Positions 46,801 to 60,100 of a stretch of DNA of 64,000 bases are shown piece after piece. The notes below the pieces were generated by a model. That model was not told the origin of the DNA. It saw only the letters and a list, made by a program, of their open reading frames with translations, and did not search any database. Source of the stretch: Pleodorina starrii. Its lineage: Eukaryota > Chlorophyta > Chlorophyceae > Chlamydomonadales > Volvocaceae. Both the position numbers and the translations under genes were made by a program. The number at the start of each line of letters is the position of its first letter. Position 1 is the first letter of the stretch. The DNA lies in NCBI GenBank assembly GCA_030267565.1, contig BRXU01000002.1, positions 8,313,001-8,377,000 of the forward strand, read 5' to 3'.

Positions 46801-49782
46801 GCACCTTCACGACTAAAAGCTTGACACTTGTGGTTCGAGAGTATGTTAAGCCAACAATCGCGCGGTTTCGCTTTCGCTCTATCGTTCCGTGGGGCCGGCA
46901 TTTCCGACCTTCCATACATGGGTGGCTGGCCATCCCTCTATACCTGGCTTCCGTTTACTAGGATCATACTTGGATCGATACCATGCACGTCGTGTAATCG
47001 TCTTAGTCGACAGACATTTCGTAATTAAACATTCACCAATGGGATTTAACACTAGCTCGATCGGTGGGGCGTTAAAGATACAATACGTACGTAATGCCTG
47101 AAAAGCACGCAGTGCACGTCCTGCTGTTGGTGTTCGCGCGCCCCATGTTATTCAGCAAAATCCAACTTGTCTTATATTACCATTTTAAAGCTGATTCCAG
47201 ACCCTCGGGAGTCAATATAGAGATAAAGGGCCGTGTAATGCTGGCTTTCGATAGATGTGCCGCCTGCGCAGTATACCTCCCGCCGAGTCGCGCCTGATGA
47301 GTCGTACCTGCGTGCCGTACATCGTTTTCCAACCCTGTAGATCTCCGCGGACACCTCCGGAGCGCCAGTCGTCAAAGCAGTGACGACTGATAACGGGCAG
47401 CAGCTGCCGCAGACAGGCGGAACTGTAAACGTCAAGGCCGGCACTGAAGTCCAGGTCCGTGCGTGGGCCTAACGTTTAAATTCATGCCAGGGGTAGGAGG
47501 ACCGGAAGCGGGCCGAACGCACATTTTGCAGAATGTGCGTGCTGTCCAAGCAATAAATTCTGCTTACTATTCCTGCTGTCAACAAAAGGACAGTGCGCTG
47601 TGCGGTTTTTGCGCTGTTTACCGATAACCGTTGTCGCGTCCGTTGTGCTGCTGCTGCTGCGTGCACGCACCGACAGATGACAAAGGTTGGGTCTGCAGGA
47701 TTAAGCTAGTCCGATATATAGCTAGGCATCGCAAGGTATTCAAGACTTCATGTACGAAAGTAAAGCTCCTCGGCCGCAGGGATCGAATCAAGTATAGTAA
47801 GGGACTGCCGAACATTCCTCATCCCTTCAGCCCTTCATGGAGGGGGCAAGCCACTAGCGCCAAATATGTCTACGCACGCACATTTACGCCGTGCTTACTT
47901 CTGGTTCTTCGCCATCCATGTGCGGCTCCTCGTGCGTGCAGGTTACCTTCCAGGTGTCTGACGCCGACGCCGGCGCTACCATCGACGCCTCGAGCACCAC
48001 GCTGCCGCCGGGCGCCAAGCTCACAAAAGTGTATACCTCGTCCACGGTCACGACCGTGAATGTGACCTTTAGCTGGACGCCCACCACTACCTCCCCCACC
48101 ACCGGCGCCGTCATCATCGTCTTTACGGACAACACATTTCTCTCCACCCTTGCGACATTCAGCTATTCACTTCTCTCACAGGGCTCGTCAACCTCACTCT
48201 CACCCCCACCCCCACCCCCACCCCCTTCACCCCAACCGCCCTCACCTGCGCCACCAAGCCCGCTCCCGCCCTCACCGTCACCCCCTAGCCCCCTCCCGCC
48301 GTCGCCTTCACCCCCCAGCCCGCTCCCCCCCTCGCCGTTACCCCCCAGCCCACTCCCGCCCTCACCTTCACCCCCCAGCCCGCTCCCCCCCTCACCGTCA
48401 CCCCCCAGCCCACTCCCGCCCTCACCGCCGTCACCCCCCAGCCCACTCCCGCCCTCACCACTGCCCCCCAGTCCACTCCCGCCATCCCCTCTTCCTCCCA
48501 GCCCGCTGCCTCCCTCACCCCCCAGCCCGCCCCCGCCGCCACCGCCGCCTATCCTGAGGAAACCGCCAGTTCCCCCTCCCCAGTCTCCTTCAACACCCCC
48601 ACCGCCACCACCGCCGCCGCCTTCACCGCCTTCACCCTTGCCGCCATCACCACCACCGCCGCCGCCGCCTTCACCCTTGCCGCCATCACACCCTTCTCCC
48701 TTCCCACCCTCCCCCCCTCCTCCCAGCCCCCAACCCCCATCACTTCCTCCGTCCCCACCTCCGCCCTCACACCCCAAGCCGCCCTCCCCCATGCCGCTCC
48801 AGCCCTCTGCACCTCCCCCCCTCGAGCCATCAGCACCTCTTACACCAGCACGGCGGTCATCGCCTCCCCTTGGAAAGCTCCCAAAACAGGGGCGAAAACC
48901 TGCCAAGTCGGCCTCGCCGCCGCCCCCCCACAGCTTCAACTGGCCTTTTCACACTGACTGCGATGTGAACCACCACAATATCGAGACGACGCCGATCCGC
49001 GTGTCGTCGCTGTTGGGGCCATTCAACGAGACCGAGAAAACCGCCTCGTACTGCCTACTGATCTCGACAAATGCTACCGCTGCAGCTGAAGCCGCTGCAA
49101 ACGGGACGCTCTCGGAGGAATGCGCGGATATGAAAGCTGTTCGGCGGGTCGACATTGTTGTGGGTGCGTGGGCAACGGATAATACATATGGTCTGCGAAG
49201 CTGCGTGCGATTGCCTGTTGCGCCAAAAGTGACGATCGATCGATGCCAGAGGTTGCCAAACCATGCCATAGTGTCGAAGTCATAGTATATGCGTGCTACA
49301 TCTATTTACTAAGTTTGGCTTGGAATTGTTCTCAATGCAGCAAGTCTTGCTGGCTGTTTTGCGCCATAATTAATTAAGGAAACCCTTGTGTGTTTCCCTT
49401 TATCTTTCTACCACACCCACAATCTTAGCCGCCCCCTGCCTCCCTTTTGGAACGCTCCTCCCGCCCTTCCTCGCTCCCAGCCGCCGAGTGCGCAAAACAG
49501 ACTCCCAAGGCTTCCCGGTCCGTCACCATCAATGGCCTACCGACAACCGCTGGCTTTAGCATTACCGTCGCCCAGAACGGTGCGGCCTTCGGCCTTATGT
49601 CCGTTCGGCGCATTAACCAGTTGATACCCAAAGTGCCGGCCCGCGGCCTATATCTGTGCATGGCTCTGGATAAGGACAGCAGCTGCGGAACGCCGGAGAG
49701 CCTGTGCTACGGCTCAGGCTGCACGTTCCAAGTGCTCAGCCCGGACTTCAAGTGTTGCCCGACTGGTGAAGCGCCGTATTAG
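43809..49782 (+). CDS. Array gene D: secreted form, family head plus SPP shaft plus pherophorin domain, 9 exons, about 803 aa
   Basis: Exons 43809-43978, 44374-44520, 44951-45152, 45979-46068, 46298-46335, 46624-46729, 47341-47454, 47942-49204, 49501-49782; in frame. The exon 4 donor is GC (CCG|GCAAGT). The first seven exons match the family: [54 protein letters not shown]. Exon 8 has the Ig-like module and a (PPSPLPPSP)n shaft, but no membrane helix. Instead it enters a pherophorin-type domain: [46 protein letters not shown], spliced to [37 protein letters not shown] and a final CCPTGEAPY. Pherophorins are secreted volvocine matrix glycoproteins, so D is probably an extracellular-matrix protein. 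If the last intron were retained, the frame would stop at 49285. Confidence 0.87.
46360..46436 (+). repeat. G-rich TTGGGGG tract in D intron 5
   Basis: About eight runs of GGTTGGGGG, strand-biased to G on the sense strand; could form a G-quadruplex. Confidence 0.85.
49501..49782 (+). other. Exon 9 of gene D: second half of the pherophorin-type domain
   Basis: The acceptor is CAAAACAG|ACT. Read through from exon 8 (donor SC|GTGCGA at 49204) it gives [16 protein letters not shown], matching the C-x(4-6)-RSVTVNGVPT centre of pherophorin domains as known from the family, and ends with [14 protein letters not shown], the usual CCP close of these domains. No other array gene has a counterpart. Confidence 0.8.
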
Positions 49783-51622
49783 CTTGGCTGCAAGCACAGA
49801 GGGAAACTGCCGATGACGGGTGGCTGGAAGAGACAGTTGCCACCCGCTGTTATATATGCATGAGATACGCACGTGTTACCGTGTAGATAGATCAGATCGT
49901 GGGACCTATGAATTGGAAAAATGCGTAGTAAAGTTGTACTGCGATGGACGCGCGCTCAAGGGTTCTGGTCGGTAATGCTGGTAGTTCTGGTTTGGAGGGA
50001 AGCTGACTCCGCTCCCAGTTTGAGTCCCCAATACACACATGGAAAGTTGGGACAGCTTCCCTCCAGAAGGGGGGAGTGTTATACGGCTGTACGCAGCACA
50101 GCTCCGTCATAAGCTTTAGATGCCGTGTAATGCCATTTTACTATCATTACTGCATGCGACCGTAGGGGGCCATTGAGTTATTTGTTGCTAGAGACTCCTT
50201 ATACATAAAGACAACTTCATTGCAGTTCGATCGGCGCTGTAACATTGAATTCCACAAGAGCCTCTTGTTGCCCCCCTGTTCGTAACAAATCCGTGCAACG
50301 TCCTCAATGCTGGACTCAGATGCTGTGAAGTGTTTGTGGGTGGTCGACGCGGCTGACTAATGTGTTCATTCATGCATGCATGTGACGTAGACGACCCACA
50401 AAGCGCAACCAACCCCTTACGCTTGCTAAGGCCTGGAAAATCCAGGGTATATATTTTTGCCACTGGAAGCTGAATGGTGCCGCATCCCACCGCCTGCACA
50501 TCTAGATCGAGCGTGACTACCCAGATACAAGTACGACGCGTTGCTTGTACGCCCCTGTGGTTGTATGCCGCCGGTTACTAGTTCATCCTGAAATAAAGGA
50601 GTTGGCGGGAGAGGCCAGATCGTCCAAGGAAAACCGTTACCCAACCGCCGGGCAATCTCCAGTACATTCTTCCCGATCATTCAGGACTCATAGATTGACA
50701 GCTTGAATGGGTATGTCAGAACCCCCACAACGTGCGTGTCTTGTCCAGTACTGGTAATTGTAGGTGCGCTTCATCAGGCTACTGCCGCCGGCCGCTGACG
50801 GTCGTTGACCGCGAGGTCAACCTCGCATCCGCAAGAACCAACGAAGCAAGTCGACCAGCCAGCGATCCAAAAGCCCGATGTGTTTGGGGGAGGGCGCGTT
50901 GACAAGCCCGACCTCAACGTGACCGACCGCGGGTTTGCAAGGTATGATAGTCTCGACCGTAATAATAATACTTGTAGCAGCATAGCTCTGTTCAGTGAGG
51001 CAGACACACCTGAGCAAAGCTACATGTGTACAAACAGAAAAGGGCCCGGTGATCGGATCAAAGGCGGGCCGCAGACGAGGCGTACGACTGTCGCCCGGAA
51101 CATAACTTGTCAGCTATATATAGTCGCTTGACCACTGCCGCATCTAAGCTGCAAGCAATCTAGCCTTGCACGCCATCTTAAAAACAGTACATTCTGCCTC
51201 ATGTCACTTTTAATTTGCAGGGTTGCTTTCACAGATAAACGCGGGCCCGTTTATCTTCTTAATATTTTTCACGCAAAGGAACTGAAACGCTTCGTCACCT
51301 GAGTGGGTCAGGGCAGGGCAGCCTGTCCAGGCCGCAAATATTCCGTGAAAGTAGTCCGTGTGGCGATGCGCAAATAAATTGTGAGTTATTAGGACCATCT
51401 TGAAGTACTGCTAGAATTACATCGTATCAATGTATGATGCTCGAGTTGGATGGTCTATTCAACTTCGTCGCATAAGTCGCCACATGGATGTCGTGCGAGC
51501 GGCGGCTAACGGCCGAAGTGCGGAAATTTCCGGAGCTCATTACATAGGAGGATTCCACTTGACAGGCGCGGTGCCCGGCATTGGACGGGCATGTCACGAT
51601 GGATTTTTAACAGCATATAAAA
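49783..51622. other. Intergenic region between D and E; no gene supported
   Basis: No array exon and no recognisable domain. A TGTA poly(A)-like word (TGTAA, 50126-50130) lies 344 bp after the D stop. The E promoter should be at the right end. Confidence 0.5.
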
Positions 51623-54600
51623 ATGCCAAGCCTTTTAGCGAGCCGTTATTATCGCTTTGCTATCTATATGGTCCTCTCATTGTCTGCTGCGTTCCTGAGT
51701 AATACATACGCATTCTTCCGCTCCGGATACATCCAATACCGCGTCATTGACAATAACCCGCCGGGTTCACTGGATGTTATCGTAACCACGAGCTGGGAGT
51801 GAGTACATCGATGGTTGTCCGCAAGCAACCAGCTGGTTGCAGGAGGTTATTCAATGCGGTACAGGACGCGTTATAGCGTACATCTAGATCGCGCACTCTT
51901 GTCAATTATCTTGGGTGAGCATTGTCCTTATTATCAATCATTACACGCACCGCTACTTGATTTACAATGAGAGTGTTGGTTTAATTGTATCATGAACCTC
52001 GCTCTTGCTCCGAGTTATACAGCCTCTGCAACACTCACCTAACTTATGATGGGCTGCGCCAAAACATCACAGGTCACGGTCTGTCGACCAGCAGGTTGAG
52101 GTTGTAACAAACGTACCTGATAACATATTTCCGTACACAGTCTTGTTCACAACAAACCAAACAGACGTCGTTGGCACTGATGTCGACTTCTTCGGAAACG
52201 AATATGTCATTCTCAGGTGCGAGCGCGCATTTTAATGATGACCCCTAAACTCTTGCTGCTTATACGTACATCGATGCGTTCACCGCTTCAAAGATTCTTT
52301 AAAAATGAACACCTGCCCACAAGGCGAACATGAATCGATTACCTCAATGTATACCTCTTGAAGGAGCAAATCAGGCCAAGAGCACTGCACACATAGCTAC
52401 GTAGCACTTGAGACGTTTCGCAGTAAATAGCCAAAAATAGGTCTCAATCGAGTGCTGCCGAAGGTTATTAATTACATAAACATAAACGCATATATCTTTC
52501 AGTCGGCGCGGCCTCTGCCGAACAAGATCTGTAGCCGGAAAAAATTCCCGCAAGCAAAAGGCCGCCGACAGCGAGTCCGAAACGAAGGGAAAGGGCGCCA
52601 AGATGCTGACGCAACCCGAGTGGGTAGATTGTCACGGTATGATTTGAAGACCCCTACTACACGACTGCGTGCAGGACGGTCAGAACCATCTCAATGCCCA
52701 TGCGTGAGGTCGAGATCTCCGCAAATGGCTGCTGCCTCATCCCAGGCGTGTATAACACCGACACCGACGGTGCTGACTATGATGCCAACCGAAGAGTGGA
52801 CGTAAGGTTCGCAACCAAGTTTATGCCGCAAGTGCGAGCATCCATTGCAAGCATGGCGCCTCCATTTGCATTAACCAAGTTGGCTGCCCGTGGGGTAAGA
52901 AGGGTGGGAAGAAGATACTTTCGTGCAATGCTTATGTATCCACGTCCTAACTTTGCGAACATGTCAACAGCCTTCCTCACGCGATAGCCTTCGGTTTCTC
53001 CATGGTGTCAGAGTATGATAAAAATATACGCAATTTTAGTTGGGTGACCGACGCAACTGACAGTCCGGCGCGTGCTTCCCGCGCAGGAATTCGCTTACGC
53101 CTTCGTCCCGGCCGTTAGCTCTCGCGGAGCTGCACTACAGTGTGCCATTAACAGCCAGCTAGCTTCGTTGCCTCCTGTAAGTAAGGCGCGTGCGCGGTGT
53201 GAGCATCATGGCTGGATTGTCTCGCTACCTATATTTGCTCTGTGATTATTATTCAATGGCGCAATTTTCTAGGCAGGCTTGCCGTTAACGCAACGGGCTG
53301 CGTGCATTTAAACCTCACCATGCCCGCGCACGCATATCAATATCTTAATGGTTTTTCCGTCGTCTAAGCGGATGTATCTGCATATATTCCAAATGCCATG
53401 CCAGGGCGAGCTGACGGCGAAAGCGGTGCCTGGCGGCTGCCAGTGAGTGCGATGCGTACGTGGATGCCATGTGGCATAATAATTACGCGAACGATGCTAC
53501 TTACTACCGGAAATAAAAGGTTCTATGGGCCCTGGCAGCATCAGATAAATCATTACCCTGAAAAATCATTACCCTAAAAACATTGTCTCGATCTGTTTTA
53601 TAGGGTGGGGGAATTGATTATCATGCTCTACTTGCTTTGCCTCATACAAAGCGCACGTGCGTGCGGGTTGAAAGGGTCTAGGGCGGGAAAGCTGCACTCC
53701 CTGCGCGCGGTTACCCAATGTACGCTGGTGTTGTCGGCGTCATCTCACGCCGCTGCTACGTACATGCTGTTGGATTTGGACGCAGGGTCGCTTGGGACAA
53801 CTCACGGTACTGGCTGAACGCCACAGTGCCGGTCGCGCTTCGGATCTCAGAGCCTTCAACGGGCCAATTCAACGAACTCGCTTTCGTTATGGTGGGTTCG
53901 TTCTTCCTTGGTACAAGAAACAGAGAAACTGCTCGCTGTAGGAAAACTACATATCTCCGGGATGGGAGTGGAACCACGCTATGAGAGATGCGTCTGAATA
54001 AACACAGGCAGTGTATTGTGCGGCCGCAGCACGGTCCATCAAAGCGGTGGGCCGAGCGCCAACTGGCAACTGTATTTAAACCTCACGCACCTTTATGTGA
54101 ACTATTGTGAAGATCATAATATCCACATATCTCTGGCTGTTTACACGGCCTGGACGTCGCACCCATATCACATCTGATCGATGCCATGCGTCCGAATATC
54201 TGGTATATCATAGGTTGCATGATACGCGTTGACGGGCTTCACAAGGAGCGGCAGTAGACAACGAAGTCTCGGGGACCACAAGCGCCCATCAAAGTTGCTG
54301 CAGCAATGCACGCGCGTTCTCCCTGCATATCGCTGTCAAGCATCTGACATTATTTGCGCCTTCCATCCGTTCCATTGCTACAGATGACTGTGAACATGTC
54401 AGGCGCACCTCTGATCCAGTCTGTGATGGTAACCTCGACTGGACAAAGACTGCCCCCAACCGGTGGTATAGTCCCCATCAGCGTTGGAAGCCAAGTTCAG
54501 GTGTGAATAATATGCATGGCGCGCATGCCGTCCGTATGAACATTGGTCGTGTGCAGGGTGGCTATCTTATTTTGCTGAGTATCTACGGCCAGAGATACTC

Positions 54601-54749
54601 CTGGCTCAGACGCGCTGAGAGTATCTGTCAGGATCTGCCTGGGAGGGGATTTTCCCGGCTGAACACGGCCCCGGGAGATATCATGCACACCTGTGAGGCC
54701 GGATTATCTAAACCTTCAATGTTTTGCACGGCAAAATTATTTTAAGATT

Positions 54750-54835
<86 letters not shown>

Positions 54836-56185
54836 TCGTGTGCATGGACATCGCAACGAAATATAAGCAAGGGGTTCACCCACGTGCTGATATTTTTGTA
54901 TCCATCATCACAGGTGGTGTTTTCGGTTGTGGATCCTGATAGTGATGGCAACATCATGGCATCCAGTACTTCCCTGCCGTCGGGTGCCGTGCTGACCAAC
55001 GAGCATCAGGAGAATCCGGCAGGCTTAGTGGCAACTTTCAGCTGGACTCCAGGACCCGATACCCCTACTTCTCAGGTCGTCATGATTCGATTTACTGACA
55101 GCGACTTCCTCTCTACGTATGCCGCCTTCAGTACTGTCAAGCCCATGCCGCCCATGCCACCCTCGCCGCCGCCCTGGCCTTCCCCTCCCCTACGACCGAG
55201 ATCACCACCGTCCAATCCGCCCGCTCCTCCTTCCCCGTATTCTCCGCCCCCGCCGCCCCCTCCACCCCCGCCTCCGCAATTTCCGCCTTCCCCTGATGTG
55301 TCACCGCCTACTGAACAGTCTCCACTTCCTCCCTTCCCCCCCAATCCCATATCGCCACCGCCGGCATTCAGGACATCTCCACCGCCAACACTGCCTATAA
55401 CGTCACCGCCATCTCGACAGTCTAGTCAATCGCTGCTCTTCCTCTTATTTTTATTACTGTTACTGCCATTGAACGTTATCATTATGTTTTATATCATACG
55501 GTTTTATCGTGGCCGTCCCAATAATAACGTGGAACCACATACCAACGGCCAGGCGGCGACCGCCCCAGCATTGGCGGCTATGCCTCCACAATCTTGGAGC
55601 CAAGACCTTCAAGCACCTATTCCTGTTTTACCCTCTCATATGTCTCTTTCCACGTCACCACTTTCCCGTTCTCCAAGGCCGACGACCCTCCTAGCTGTCC
55701 CACCACGCTCTAGCACAGTCAGCCCCCTCGGCATCCTCACCGCCTTCCCAGCTGCTGGCCGCTACTCTAGGCTTATTCTACCTCCTATCCGCAACTCCGC
55801 CGTCTTTGCAGCCAACGGCGCGTCCGGACTTCCCCAAGTAAACATCGATGCCCTGTCCCAATCTGGCCCTATCACAGCCAACCATCTTGCCAACCAGCCA
55901 AGGGCTTCCACAGCCATTGCCCGGCAGTCTCGAGTTGTCCTACCCACCTTCCGCACATCTGCCGCGTTCTCAGGATTCAACCTTTTTCCTTCCATTCCAG
56001 CGTTCCCTTCATCGGCTCTTCAATTTCCAGCGCAATCCTTGGCCACTGCAGCTCCAGCATATCCAGCCCCCATTCGAGCATCTGTTGGTCCTTCATATAT
56101 GCAGCGGCGAACCACAATCATGACCCGTCCCCCAGAGCAACTCGCCATGATAAATGAAAATACGCAGGCATCTTCTCCAGATTGA
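51623..56185 (+). CDS. Array gene E: membrane-anchored protein, 8 exons, about 720 aa
   Basis: Exons 51623-51798, 52073-52216, 52675-52894, 53087-53176, 53405-53442, 53786-53891, 54384-54500, 54914-56185; all GT-AG and in frame. The first ATG of the open frame (MPSLLASRYY) is used; a second, MVLSLSAAFL, is in frame. The start motif is FFRSGYIQYRV, a relaxed HFRAG. Exon 3 is the longest of the six (GCCLIPGVYNTDTDG). Exon 6 has VAWDNSRYW and [11 protein letters not shown], shared with gene F, so E and F are sisters. The shaft is short (about 90 residues, with P8 runs). The membrane helix is Leu-rich (about 55428-55500, SLLFLLFLLLLLPLN), without the CxC cluster of A-C. The tail of about 228 residues contains the motif twice: LILPPIRNS and VVLPTFRTS. 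Confidence 0.87.
54581..54738 (+). repeat. Dispersed repeat, copy in E intron 7
   Basis: Partner of 27848-27975; carries a longer insert between 'CCCGGCTGAACACGGC' and 'AAACCTTCAATGTTTTGCAC'. Confidence 0.8.
54754..54833. repeat. (TA)n microsatellite in E intron 7
   Basis: About 40 uninterrupted TA dinucleotides, 80 bp before exon 8. Confidence 0.95.
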
Positions 56186-57157
56186 CAGATTCCATAACAT
56201 GGCAAGCACGCAGCTATTCACAATTGGGGGATTATGACAAGGCGTTAAAGCCGCCGGACGCGTGCATCTGTTTTACCGAGATGCCTGCCTATCTAGGGCG
56301 ACATGAAGTTATGAATGCACGTTGGAAGCAGTTTTGGATGTTCTCAATTTGGGCAAACGTTTTGAGTGGAACCATACGCGTGAATCATAATCGATTGGAT
56401 AGCCATTAATGTGGTGGATGTCGTCTAGCGATTCGAATAGGTCATAGCGTGCGTACGCTCAATTGCAAGACATTGTAAATGTATTGAACAACAATGCCCC
56501 TGTCCCTATTTACGGGTATGCCCCGATGTGGGGACGATACGACGATGGTGCGTGGAGGCCTCGCTCCCAAGGGTGGGCCCTGGTGGGCCGTGTATCGTGT
56601 GGCATCCATGTATCTTTGTCTGGAGTAATAACTAAGAGGATTTATGTGTTATATATGCATAGATATTATGCTGTTGTCTCGATCGAGCGCGGAATGGAAC
56701 GCTTGAACTTCTTGAGTGGTCGTCGTCGGGCTGCAGTCCCGCAGGCGCAAAGTTCCAGGTCTCAAACATTCTCTAGGAAGCATTTACATGTGGAAGGTAT
56801 AAAACATATCTATGAGTATTTCGTATACGCATAAAAATTTCACATTTTCTAGCGAATCCCTAACCTCCGAAAAAACGCGGTGTGTCATACGTATCTCACA
56901 GATGCACGCAAATATCATTATGGGAATCGTGCGGGGAGCGCAAACAAATACTTAAAGGTCTTACACCGCGAAGTAGGAAAACTTGGAAACGCACGGTGAG
57001 TGAAACACCTCTGCAGTCTGTCAATGCATGCGATGAGTGAAAGGGCGGTTCGTGAACCCCCAAATGAAATGTTGCTAAGCTTGATGCAAATGCCCGCCCA
57101 GCAGGCATCGGCGGGGGATGGGTACAGAAACACTTACTACATGGCTGATAACTAAGG
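56186..57157. other. Short intergenic region between E and F
   Basis: Less than 1 kb, holding the 3' UTR of E (a TGTAA word at 56473-56477) and the promoter of F. A 123-codon frame (56463-56834) has no motif and is not called. Confidence 0.5.
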
Positions 57158-60100
57158 ATGCCATATCTTCCTCGCTTTGTTCTTCTTTCTGCCTCCTTCA
57201 TCATTATCCTCGACTGCCTACATGCGACCTCAATTCGCTCAGCGATTCTTGACTATCGTTTCAGCAATGGCGCAGACCCTTCGTTCCCTGGAACACTGGA
57301 AATCATAATAACTACAACCTGGGAGTAAGTAGCTTGTATAGTCAACGCTATGGCAACGCTATGTACGTGCAAAGCTATGCATGGACATAGTGAACCTCGG
57401 GGGCATTCTCGGTAATCAGGCAATGGAAGCACAAATGCCTACCGTGCAGGCATTTGCTTGCCGTACGTGTTCTATTCCAGCCCACTGAGCTATCTCCAAC
57501 ATTGGTTGTTATACAGGACACGACCCTCCTACGACGTGGACATCAGGATAGCAATCCCAAAGATCGGGGTTGGTTACACGCCCTTTTCTTATCTTCTCGA
57601 TACATCCAGCTTCGACGCGTACGGGAATCGACAAGCCACCCTCAGGTACGTACATGTGTGCATTTGCACAAAAACCTTCATGCAAAAATCGTCACATGCA
57701 AGATGAATCGTATTACTCATCGCGCAGCGGATGATGGCCCCATCTCACGAGGCCGTTCAGTGTGTTAGGCTACGCGGCTGTACCGCTCGCGCTGCCTGTA
57801 TGCCTCACACATTTCGTTGTGTGCCACCAACTGTACGTAGGGCGGGATTGACAATTCCAGCGCCGGATGAGGAGGTCGAGATATACGCAAACATCTGCTG
57901 CTTTGTGCCCGGACAATTCAGTGTCGTGGAAGGCGATGAGTACGAGCCGTACTCCGTACAGCTGGTCAGCAAATATGTCCCGGGATTTACGGATTCCGTT
58001 ACGGCGCGGCCGCCACCCGTTGCCCTCACCAGCATGTCTGAACCTGGGGTAAGACAACAATGGGTGGTGCTCCTAATATGTTAACTAGGTAGGAATTTCC
58101 GAGTAGTTATGATGACGGAATAACAAAATTGGTGGTCACACGCACGTACGGGGGACGTAAGATAGGGCTATCAGAGCCGCAGGGCGGGCGGGTACGTATG
58201 CCCCCGTCTTGCACGGAAAGATAGAGCTGCAAGATGACAATGGATCAAGGGATTCCGCCCTCCATTGCCGTTAGCATTTCAATACCATTAGAAAGGGGCG
58301 GGCATGCAGGCTAATGCCAGAAACGAACAACAGCACGATGAACTCCCATGCCCTGTTTTAAGCAGTACGACTGACTGGCGCTTACCGCGCGCGCTCACCA
58401 CGCTAAGCCCCGACTTGCTATGTGATGTGCTTCTGGAAAGACTGGATAAATGCATATCAGAGCTTGAAACCGACGCGGATAGAGGCAAATGTTTGCCCTA
58501 GCCTAAAGCGAGGAGACACGCTGTGCACGCACGCGAGCGCGTGCGAAGCTACATACAACCATCAAGAATGATATCCGTCTGCCTGGATGACATGTCAACT
58601 GCTGTCTCCTTCTCGACAGGGTTCCTACGCCTTCATCCCCGCCGTTAGCTCGCACGGAACTGCAATTAACTGTGCCATCAACATAAAGAACGCCTGGTCG
58701 CATCCTGTGAGTACAAGCAAGACATGTTTGTTTTGACAGTAACGAAGCGAATTAATCCGACTGGCATTAACTTTCATCTGACCTGGTTGCAGTTTGCATT
58801 TTGGTCCGTGCTACTCTGCGCGTTTCGTCGTGTAAGCCTGAAATCGCAGAAGTTTCGTTTACTGCAGGGGTACCTGACGGTGACGACGGTGCCTGGTGGC
58901 TGCTGGTAGGTGCGTAGGCCCGGCGTCCGTGTATATGCGTGCACATACGTTGCCGGGACCAGGCGGCCAGCAGGAGACACCACCGCACGTTAAGCTCGGA
59001 CACTTGCGCTCAAATCATCTTCAAGTGCGCTCATCATGGCAGCGTTCTGTACTCGTCTTTTGGCACTGTATGCGTTTAGCGACAAATATACGTGGACAGT
59101 GGAGCTGAAACCCTTGCCTTGCATGCTGTCGACAATGCTGGCCGTCGCAGGGTCGCTTGGGACAACTCCCGTTACTGGTTGCGGGCCACAGTGCCGGTTA
59201 CGCTTCGGATCTCCGAGCCATCCACGGGACACTACATCGATCTTCTATTCCTCTTGGTGGGTGCACACGCGAAGGACCTGATGAACAAATGGAATAATGG
59301 GAAACCACCAGTAATATTGCAGGGGGTAAAATTACCACCTCCATATACATGCGGATGAAAGGGTGCGGTGGTACGACATTGCAGAGTATATGTTGCATCT
59401 TCAAACTGTTTTCGCAGCATCCTTGCAGCATTCCCGCTGACACGCCCACCGCAGCGCGCGCGCAGCCCATCTTAAACTTAAACTTCCCTCTTCCGTTAAC
59501 TCGAATCCGCCCACACCCTCTTCCTCTCCCCCTCGATCGTGCGGCTACTAATATGTACCGTCATTGACGTTTTAATAGATGGCTACGGACACTAGCTGTA
59601 TACCTGTGGTGTCGTCTGCTGCCGTGACATCAACTGGACAGAGCCTTCCGCCGACCGGCGGTGTTGTCCCTATCACAATCGGGATCCCAGTCCAGGTGCG
59701 TGCATTCTTCGTTAGATGGACTACCAATGGAAACCTGTCACATACGCCTGGCTTACCTCACATGAACGGCGCCGCTTGCATCACATGACAATTCTGCGCA
59801 TCCGCGCGCTTCTTGTTGTGTGCTTACACAGGTGACGTTTGTGGTCACCGACACCCACCCCAACGCCACTCTTACCGCAAACAGCCTCTCCTTGCCGTCG
59901 GGAGCGAACCTTACATTCACATCGGCCGGTGCTGAATCCTCCGTCAACACGGCAACCTTTATGTGGACACCCAGCGCCAACGCTTCACCTTTCGGAATCG
60001 TAGCCATTACATTTACAGATGAGACGTTCATGTACAGTCAAGCCAGCTTCATCTACGCCAGCGCCATGCTGCCTTCGGTCCCACCCTACACGCAGCCCGC

